Source: Symbiodinium natans
Lineage: Eukaryota; Sar; Dinophyceae; Suessiales; Symbiodiniaceae
Length of the DNA stretch: 64,000 nt
Direction: 5' to 3'
Assembly (NCBI GenBank): GCA_905221605.1
Contig: CAJNDS010002073.1
Span: forward strand, 389,217 to 453,216
The translations under genes and the position numbers were made by a program. Shown in pieces: positions 57,050-64,000 of the stretch. The stretch's first letter is position 1, and every line of letters starts with the position of its first letter. The notes under the pieces are model-generated. The model was not told the origin of the DNA and searched no databases. It saw only the letters and a program-made list of their open reading frames with translations.

Positions 57050-58176
57050 GGTTTAGGGTTTAGGGTTTAGGGTTTAGGGTTAAGGGTTTAGGGTTTAGGG
57101 TGTAGGGTTTAGGGTTTTAGCGTTCGGGCTCATGTGCATTGGTATGGGTGGCAAGAAAGGTTTCCAGTCTCCACGCATTGCGCCTGGAGCGCCGATGAGC
57201 CGTAGATATGTTGTAGGTCCAGCTATGTCCAGAAAAGTATTGTCTTGTGGACTTCTCTCGCGCGCAGGCAATACAGCTGTTCCGGAGGCAAGGCGGCTAA
57301 CACTCAAATCATAATCAACATGAGAGCAGTGGCAAGTCGTTGTGTGGGGCCCTAGGTGTCTCGGATTTATAGGGGTCTGATCAACGATGCTCAGAATTAC
57401 AGCTTGGGACGTAGTTTAGGGTTTAGGGTTTAGGGTTTAGGGTTTAGGGTTTAGGGTTTAGGGTTTAGGGTTTAGGGTTTAGGGGTTCAGGTTTGGGGTC
57501 TTGGGTTGAAGGTTGCTGCAAACACTCTGAACGTCAAGCCCGAAATGCTTCTCCTGGGATCCCAGCGCAAGTGATGCTTAATTCTCCTCAGTTTGACTCA
57601 TGTTCCTTCGCAGTGAGTGGAAAGGCCGAGACTCAAATTTCCTTCAAGAGGCGATTGGAGATTTGCAGTTGTTCCCTCCCCACCCCCCACCCCCACCCCC
57701 ACCCCCACCCCCACCCCCACCCCCACCCCCACCCCCACCCACCCACCCACCCCCACCCCCACCCCCACCCCCCCCCCACCCCCACCCCCACCCCCACCCC
57801 CACCCCCACCCCACCCCCACCCCACCCCCACCCCCACCCCCACCCCCACCCCCACCCCCCCCCACCCCCCCCCACCCCCCCCCCCCACCCCAACCCCCAC
57901 GAATCAAGTGCGATGCTCTGAACCCCTAAGCCCCGAATGTCAGCACCTCGGAGACCAGACACCTAGCAGTCGATTTCGGGTTCAGGCCCTAAACCCCTAG
58001 AACCATAAACTTTAGGGTTTAGGGCTTTTAGGGTTTTTAGGGTTTTTAGGGTTTTTAGGGTTTTTAGGGTTTTTAGGGTTTTTAGGGTTTTTAGGGTTTT
58101 TAGGGTTTTTAGGGTTTTTAGGGTTTTTAGGGTTTTTAGGGTTTAGGGTTTTTAGGGCTTAGGGTTGGGGCATCAG
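57050..58176. repeat. Arrays, (CCCCCA)n tract and TTTTTAGGG variant array
   Basis: TTTAGGG arrays at 57050-57118 and 57415-57485. (CCCCCA)n, about 220 bp, at 57677-57897. A nonamer-variant array (TTTTTAGGG, about 14 units) at 58013-58162. Long His/Pro or Gly/Val frames over the CCCCCA tract are artefacts. Confidence 0.92.
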
Positions 58177-58245
58177 GTGCCTGGCCATCCACGACGGGCA
58201 GCTCACACTTGACTCTTTCCAGCGGCGCTCCAAAAAGGAGTTCCG
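58177..58245 (+). CDS. Candidate exon, unknown protein
   Basis: After CATCAG reads CLAIHDGQLTLDSFQRRSKK then EFR before a TTTAGGG array. Protein-like; product unknown. Confidence 0.42.
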
Positions 58246-58324
58246 GGTTTAGGGTTTAGGGTTTAGGGTTCAGGGTTTAGGATTTAGGGTTTAGGGTTTA
58301 GGGAGCGCAGAGCAGGGTGTTTAA

Positions 58325-58481
58325 CTTGGTAGCCCAGTGGCACCCTTCACCCTTTTTTGGGGGTTTAGGGTTTAGGGTTTAGCGTTTGGGGTTTAGGGTT
58401 TAGGGTGAGTGCCCTGATAAAGTAACCAACCCAAAGCATGGGTGCCCTCATTATGATTTAGTCATTGGGCTACCAAGTTAA
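58325..58481. mobile_element. Family A element interrupted by telomere-type units
   Basis: Ends AACTTGGTAGCCCAGTGGCA and CATTGGGCTACCAAGTT are a long perfect-type inverted repeat. Between the T-tract and GATAAAGTAACCAACCC there is an insert of about seven TTTAGGG-like units (58362-58408) absent from the copies at 2620 and 48609. Confidence 0.75.
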
Positions 58482-58488
58482 GAACCTT

Positions 58489-58575
58489 CATAAATCGAAT
58501 AGGGTTTTGGGGACCACTGTACCATAATCATATAGTGACCGTAAGTAATATGTAATTATTCCGACCCATACAGTA
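58489..58575. mobile_element. Introner-like element, family D
   Basis: ATCGAATAGGGTTTTGGGGA ... GTGACCGTAAGTAATATG ... AATTATTCCGACCC. It directly follows a family A copy. Confidence 0.6.
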
Positions 58576-58656
58576 GGGTGTTCTGAGCTTCTCGGTCAAC
58601 TTGATGCTCACCCCCTTTCCCCACGCCTGGGGATTACTTTCCCTCGGCCACGAAAT

Positions 58657-58768
58657 TAGACCCTAAACCCTAAACCCTAAACCCTAAACCCTAAACCCTA
58701 AACCCTAAACCCTAACCCCTAACCCCTAACCCCTAACCCCTAACCCCTAACCCCTAACCCCTAACCCC
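58657..58768. repeat. CCCTAAA array passing into (CCCCTAA)n
   Basis: About eight CCCTAAA units, then about eight CCCCTAA units: same length, base shifted. Confidence 0.95.
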
Positions 58769-58824
58769 TGCACCGTGCCTTCCGGCAAGACACCCTGTTG
58801 CCGAAGCTTCCCCCCCCCTCGCAG

Positions 58825-58926
58825 GCCTTCCGCCGATGGGGCGTCTTCGACCGGCAGGTGACGGACATGATTGTGGAGCGCATGACTGACGAGGCGGGCC
58901 ACAGTCTAGGGGGCCTCCCGCCGTGA
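58825..58926 (+). CDS. Candidate terminal exon with stop
   Basis: Exactly 34 codons from CCTCGCAG to TGA (58924-58926). Reads AFRRWGVFDRQVTDMIVERM then TDEAGHSLGGLPP. GC-rich, convincingly protein-like. It may be the end of a gene containing the exon at 58177. No family recognised. Confidence 0.5.
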   Translation, partial: AFRRWGVFDRQVTDMIVERMTDEAGHSLGGLPP

Positions 58927-59720
58927 CTGGTTTCGGGTTCAGGGTTTAGGGTTTAGGGCTAGGGTTTAGGGTTTAGGTTTTAGGGTTTAGGGTTTAGGGT
59001 TTAGGGTTCAGGGGGGCTTAAGCCGGCTTAGGGATCATATTATGGGTACATGATGATTCATTCTGTAAGATATGATGGCTTAGAAGGGGGCCGTTCAGAT
59101 GGGTAAAATATTATAATGATATGGCGTATCCACTGGGTAAGATGGTATCCTAACGGCGATTTCTTCTGAACCATGAGCCCTGGAGCCAACGCACCTGTGC
59201 CCTCAACCGATCCGACCCGGCTGCTAGAATCGGATGCAAGCTTCAGAGATCAGGATTTCAGGCTAGCAAATTTGACGTAGGCCTCTGTGTGCGACTATCA
59301 GGACTATCCAAACAAAACCTCGGTGCAGCAACCCAATGAACTGTCGAAGGCATCTCAATTCGAATTCTTACGGTTGCCTTCGTTTTGGGTGTGGGAGATA
59401 AGAGCTCCGAGCTTCTATGGCTTCTTTCACAAGATCAACCCTACTTCCTAGACCACAGACCAGCCCGAAGCCATACAACACAGAAGAAGCTGAGTCCACT
59501 GTACGACTCTCATGCTCAAATCCCCCCCCCCCCCCCCAACCCTAAACGCTAAACCCCCAACTTCGGCCCAATGGCCTAAGGTTCAGGGTTTAGGGTTCAG
59601 GTTTAGGGGTCAGGGGTTCAGCGTTAAGGGTTTAAGCTTAAAGTTTTAAAGTTTAAGGTATACCCAGAAGCCTCAACCCTATCAGCCCTGGACAAGACCC
59701 GAAGCCAACGTCCCCGACAG

Positions 59721-59753
59721 ATCGACCGCTTCACGCCCAAAGACCTCGTCGAG
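59721..59753 (+). CDS. Candidate exon, unknown protein
   Basis: From CCCGACAG to a GC donor, 33 nt, reads IDRFTPKDLVE. Could extend to include ALGAR. Confidence 0.4.
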
Positions 59754-59847
59754 GCTCTTGGCGCCAGGGCCCTACTTGGGTTTAGGGTTTTGGGTTTTGG
59801 GTTTTGGGTTTTGGGTTTAGGGCCCAGGGTTTAGGGTTTAGAGCTTA

Positions 59848-60064
59848 GGGGTACTTATTTACCAACTATAGCTGTACTTCTAGCCCATGTATAAGCCCCT
59901 CATGTGCCCTAGTAGGATTAGAAGTGCGTTATAGGTATAGTTATTATTGGGTTGATAAGTGCCCTGAACCGCCAGGGTAGGCCCCTCTTCCCATTGTGAA
60001 GGGTTTAGGCTCCCTTTAAGCCAAAAAGGGCACCCTTTTTTTTCTGTAGGCTACTCTTGGGTCA
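59848..60064. mobile_element. Family G element followed by family B element
   Basis: 59848-59962: TACTTATTTACCAACTATAG ... TATAGTTATTATTGGGTTGA with the same arms as 1315-1413. 59972-60064: short family B copy CCAGGGTAGGCCCCTCTTCC ... AGGCTACTCTTGGGTC. Confidence 0.55.
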
Positions 60065-61021
60065 CCCTAAACCCTAAACCCCAAACCCTAACCCCCTCGT
60101 ATTCCTATAGTTTACTGTCTAGGAATTTAGAGCTTCGGGCTTGTGGACCTCAAGTCTAGGACTTGTTCTCGACTTCATTTGTTCCGACGATCTGGGCGTA
60201 GGGTCTGCGGAGGGTTGCGGGTTTAGGGTTTGAGGCTTAGGGTTTAGGGTTTCGGGTTTAGGGTTTGGGGCTTAATCAGCCTCAGAGGCCCTAAACCCTG
60301 AAGGGCGCCCCTCCAACTCCAGGGGCAACTGCCAAAACGAACCCCCCTTTAAAAGACCTAAACCGGCCCTAGTAACAAAGCATGCCGTGCTGCAGGCATG
60401 GTCTGTCTAGCAGGGGAAGGTTTAGGGTTTCGGTATTTTGTTGGTGGTCGCTGAGCCCCAACCGAAGCCGAAACCCTAAACCCCGAACCCCGAAGCCCAA
60501 AACCAAAGGCCAAACCCACACCCTGTGCCACGTGGGGGTGGGGTGGGGGATTGTTCCAGACAAAGCGCCTATGAGTCTCAGAGTGTAACGTGTGGGGTTT
60601 ATAGGGTTCAGGGGGATCTTTAATAGGAGGACTTCTCAGACCATCAACAATCCACAAAAAGACCTTCGTTGCGAAGAACGCCGCACAGAAAGCTCCATGC
60701 GCAGCAAATGTTCGGCTTCATCAAGGGCTGAGAGTTTAGGGGGCCCTCGTAACAGAAGCAGACACAGTGCATGAGCGTGGTCCGCGAAGAGTCAACAGAA
60801 TGAAGCCCTCAGCCTAGAACCCTGCAGTAGACGGTAGACCCCGAACCCTATACCCTAACCCCTAAGCAACTCGCCTAGGGGTTTGTAGGCCCTTCAGGGC
60901 TATACGCTTGGCAAGCTCAGGGTTTAGGGTTGAGGGTTTAGGGTTTAGGGTTTAGCGTTTAGCGTTTAGGGTTTAGGGTTTAGGGTTTAAGGTTTTAGCA
61001 CGCCCGCCCCTGCTCCTGCAG
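60065..61021. other. Spacer with small arrays
   Basis: TTTAGGG-like words at 60220-60270 and 60905-60995. A frame at 60650-60735 (KDLRCEERRTESSMRSKC) is possible coding but has no clear splice sites. Confidence 0.4.
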
Positions 61022-61107
61022 CCATGGCGTATGGCACGGGCAAAGGCAAGGGGAAGGGCAAAGGCCGCAAGGGCCGGGGCCCCAACGAACTGCCGCAGTA
61101 CTGTTGA
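61022..61107 (+). CDS. Candidate terminal exon, Gly/Lys-rich tail
   Basis: After CTCCTGCAG reads MAYGTGKGKGKGKGRKGRGP then NELPQYC and TGA at 61105-61107. The GK repeat tail is basic, of a kind seen on RNA- or DNA-binding proteins. The ATG could also be an internal methionine. Confidence 0.48.
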
Positions 61108-61146
61108 GAGTTGAGAGGATAGGAAACATTCCTGAGACTCCAAGGC

Positions 61147-61232
61147 TGAACCCTAAACCCTAAACCCTAAACCCTAAACCCTAAACCCTAAACCCTAAAC
61201 CCTAAACCCTAAACCCTAAACCCTAAACCCTA
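61147..61232. repeat. CCCTAAA array
   Basis: About 12 perfect units. Confidence 0.96.
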
Positions 61233-61817
61233 AATCCAATGCTGGTTAGGGTTGAGAGCTTCGGGATTCAGATGCTTAACGCCGAGGCAAAGGCCAGCAG
61301 AAAGGATGGCGCAGGGCGCGCGAGTTCGTCCCCACCCTGGTCAGGCTTTAGGGCCCCCCTGGAGGGGAGTTTAGGGTTTAGGGTTGAAGATTTAGGGTTT
61401 AGGGTTTCAGTACCAAGGGTTTTTTTGGGGGGAAATACTAGGCTTTTGTACAGAAGGTCAATAAATGATTTCAAAGGGCGTTCCCTTACCATCGCTCGAG
61501 AAATACACTTTGATGCCCGTTTGGATTGAGCATTGTGGTTCGCTGACCCCAAACCCTAGCCCTGAACCCAAAACTGCTGGACATGTCGGTTTGGGGTTTC
61601 TAGGCTCCAGTGTACAGGATCCAGTTGCGCCTCACAGACGTGTCAAGCGCTGGGGTGTCAGAGCTTGTGAAAGTGTTCAGCAGAAACCGTAAACCCTAAA
61701 CCAGCTATAAACCCTACCTTACACCCTGAAACCCTACCCTGAAGCCTGAAGAGTCGGGCCTGCACCAGGGCAAATCCGCCAACCGCATGTGTCCCGCTGG
61801 CACCATCGTGGTTTCAG

Positions 61818-61995
61818 AAAAGAATGGAGATCCAAGAGGGCGTTGAAACGCTCAGCCAGGACCCAGAGTAGGCCCTTGTTCCATTTGTTTAGGGTTTGGG
61901 TTCGCTTAGCAGCCCCTTTAAACCAAAAAAGCAGCACCCTTTTGACTCCCAGGTTACTCTTGGGGCTAGTCAGGGTTCCGGACAGCACTGCGCAT
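61818..61995 (+). CDS. Two candidate exons separated exactly by a family B element
   Basis: Exon 61818-61859 reads KRMEIQEGVETLSQ. The intron 61860-61969 (110 nt) starts GACCCAGAGTAGGCCC and ends TTGGGGCTAG, so it is a GA-AG intron made wholly of one inverted-repeat element. Exon 61970-61995 reads SGFRTALR before a GTGAGG donor. Frame is kept. An island at 61276 (MLNAEAKASRKDGA) may belong to the same gene. Product unknown. Confidence 0.45.
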
Positions 61996-62383
61996 GTGAG
62001 GATGGGTCATGCACAGAGTTTTGGAGCCGGTTTAGGGTTGTTTTAGAGTTTGGTTTTAGGGTTTAGGGTTTGGGGTTTGGGGTTTGGGGTTTAGGGTTTA
62101 GGGTTTAGAGTTTAGGGTTAAGGGTCTAACGTCGTCCATTGCGAACGCAATGGTCTTGAAGGGGTTGGGTTGGGCGGGGGGATTCGTGCGAACATGGGCG
62201 TGACAGCATGGTTGTTGCTTAAAACCTTGTTGCTTGCAACCATGTTTTTGCATGTCGGTCTATTATACCACTATACCTCATAACCCCTTAGAAAGGCCCT
62301 TTGTAGGGTTAACTATGGGGATTATAGGGCCTAGTAGCCCGTCCTGGTGAGACCCAAACATCCCAACTGGCTTCGTTGCCCAG

Positions 62384-62419
62384 GCGCCCGACGAGGAAGA
62401 GGAGGAAGAAGTCCAAGAG
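62384..62419 (+). CDS. Candidate exon, acidic segment
   Basis: After CCAG reads APDEEEEEEVQE with a GC donor. The neighbouring frame is also open and strongly basic (RPTRKRRKKSKRR), so the frame is undecided. Confidence 0.3.
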
Positions 62420-63096
62420 GCGTGCTGCGCATTTAGGCGATTCAGGGTTTAGGGTTTAGGGTTTAGGGATTAGGGTTTAGGGTTTAGGGTTGGTTCAGGT
62501 AGGGTTTAGGGTTGGATTGTAGAGGATCACATGCAGGAATATTTGTCAGAGGGTTTTACGGGTCAGCCTAGCAAGTTTTGAGGTGGCTTGAGGGTGAGCA
62601 GAGGTTGGACCTGAATTAGCAAAGAAAAGAGGTTGAGCATGAAGTAGGTCGCCCTAAACAAAGTTATGTTTTCCCTTGTTGGGTTTCAGAGGATTTTCAG
62701 GGCCATCCTGGTGAGGAATATCAAGCCGTGCAAATCTTGTCTCACCTGGACTATCTATGAGGTCCGGATCGGGGTAACTTGGAGCTAAGGCTAAGGGTAA
62801 GGTTTTTAGGTTTGGGAGGTTTGGGGGTTTAGGGGGTTTACGGGGTTTAGGGTTTGAGACTGTTCAGCCCTTCCTGCTTTGGGGTGGTTGAGCAGCATGT
62901 TTTCGTGGACCCTACTGCAATTGAACCCTCCAAGCCCTTGTATTACAAAACCCTTATAAGTGCTAAGCCCCTCCCCCCCCCCCCCCCCCCCCCTCCTAAA
63001 CCCTACCCCTAAACCCTAACCCTAAACCCTGAACCCCTAAACCCCTAAACCCAACAAACCCCCCCTTAAACCCCTGAACTGTGAAGTCGCCGTCAG

Positions 63097-63150
63097 GACA
63101 CGGAAGCCCTCCGGCGGCAGCTTGCCGAAGTTGAGGCGCCCGCGACCTGA
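63097..63150 (+). CDS. Candidate terminal exon
   Basis: After CGTCAG reads DTEALRRQLAEVEAPAT and TGA at 63148-63150, or ends earlier at a GC donor. Coiled-coil-like. Confidence 0.4.
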   Translation, partial: DTEALRRQLAEVEAPAT

Positions 63151-64000
63151 AGTTGTTTGGAGCCCTCCTAGGATTTTGGGGTTTAGGGTTTAAGGTTTCT
63201 GATTTCCTGGTCTTGTAAACGGGCTTTGTTGCGTTTTTTTTTTCGCGCTGTTCGGAGGGTTGTCTTAGGTTTGCTTTAGGCTGTTTAGGGTTTTGAGATC
63301 TGGGGTCGCTGGGGTTTTTAGGGTTTACAGTATTGGGATTCCATGTTTGCATTGTTGTTTTTTTCTAATGCACTTGCATTTTTCTTTGTGAATGTTTCAG
63401 TGAAGAGGAAGGTAGACTTTGCAAGCCCATTGGGGGTGCCGAGCCTGGAATAAATATTACAAGACCCTTAAACGCCCTGACGCAAGGCAGCGCAGCTCCC
63501 GAAAGGGACCATGCACCTCCTTTTTTACATGGGGCAATTCTTAGGGTTTAGGGTTTTAGGGTTCTTAAGGCAGGGGGGTTCAAAGGGGGGTACAGAACTC
63601 AAGGTACCTATCCCAGATGAACCCCCCCTACTTGGAGAACCCTTTAAGAATTAGGATCCCTTTTTGGGCCCCCAAAATAGTCTGATTTCGGAAGCTGCCC
63701 CACTTACTGCGGCCCTACTACCGTCCCGATATAGGAAGTACTTCAAGGCCCCAATGCTATTTCGGGTTTAGGGTTTAGGGTGTAGGGTTTAGGGCTTCGA
63801 TGCTACCAGCACCCCTTAAACTCTGAACCGCCCAGGGTCAGCACAAGTAGCGTTGCGCATCACGTTGGGGCGACAGGGTTCGGTGGGTCCTGCTTGGAGG
63901 TTTATGGTACTTATTCACCAATTATAACTGTACTTAGAACTGTACTTATAACCATATTCGGGCACTTAAGGGGCTTACCATATTAGGGCACTTGAGGGGC
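63151..64000. other. Right-edge spacer with truncated family G element
   Basis: Unique DNA with small TTTAGGG blocks (63540-63555, 63765-63795). From 63896 to the window edge a family G element (TACTTATTCACCAATTATAA ...) is cut by the window end. No exon is supported. Confidence 0.5.

Noticed and set aside
57493-58000. Open frames of 87-142 codons over the CCCCCA tract on both strands
   Set aside because: Pro/His/Thr and Gly/Val/Trp translations come from the hexamer repeat; all six frames are open for the same reason.
1-64000. tRNA, rRNA or bacterial-type operons
   Set aside because: No stretch with tRNA stem and loop order, rRNA core words, or long Shine-Dalgarno-led ORFs was seen; unusual RNAs could be missed by eye.
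1-64000. Dinoflagellate spliced-leader relict
   Set aside because: No convincing match to the conserved spliced-leader word was seen, so this line of support for the organism call is missing.
1-64000. Coccidian (Eimeria) origin, which also has TTTAGGG-type interspersed repeats
   Set aside because: The CAG-repeat and poly-amino-acid coding pattern typical of that group is absent, and the GC/GA donors and introner-like elements fit dinoflagellates better. Not fully excluded.

Overview
The window looks like nuclear DNA of a eukaryotic microalga or protist, most likely a dinoflagellate. The telomere-type heptamer TTTAGGG/CCCTAAA recurs in dozens of interstitial arrays, in both orientations. Coding sequence is cut into tiny GC-rich exons (about 15 to 290 nt). 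The introns that can be placed by homology mostly begin with GC, some with GA and only a few with GT, while every acceptor is AG, usually followed by G. Many introns carry short elements with terminal inverted repeats that resemble introners. All exons I can support lie on the + strand, as expected for unidirectional gene arrays. No dinoflagellate spliced leader was seen. The assignment is therefore an inference; other alveolates with the same telomere repeat, such as chromerids or coccidia, remain possible.

Layout. 1-5.3 kb: telomere-like arrays with a few orphan candidate exons. 5.3-11 kb: arrays, fold-back and duplicated A/T-rich DNA. 11.2-12.1 kb: two exons with the motif-IV signature of a THUMP-type RNA guanine-N2 methyltransferase. 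12.8-15 kb: long microsatellites. 16.5-17.5 kb: a three-exon coiled-coil gene with an in-frame TGA. 19-24 kb: a series of unrecognised exons. 24.8-27.9 kb: a ~375-bp satellite and a large palindrome. About 30.4-52.4 kb: one long gene. 53-64 kb: further unrecognised exons among arrays and inverted-repeat elements.

The 30.4-52.4 kb gene is the main result. When its exons are joined in frame they give cysteine-rich segments, then a WRQTG...GPREP...SGYCEC cysteine module, then a complete J domain with HPD, then the two substrate-binding domains and cysteine-containing segment of an ERdj3/Scj1-type DnaJ, and a short C-terminal exon with a stop. This is a probable secretory-pathway (ER lumen) Hsp40 co-chaperone with an unusual N-terminal cysteine-rich extension. 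Its introns contain telomeric arrays and at least ten inverted-repeat elements. Several inverted-repeat elements in the window are interrupted by telomeric arrays, which suggests that the arrays are inserted into existing DNA and are not remnants of chromosome ends.

Nearly all long ORFs in the window are open only because simple repeats lack stop codons. Exon limits are proposals from splice-site dinucleotides, frame continuity and, for the DnaJ gene, family similarity recalled from knowledge; no alignment was run.
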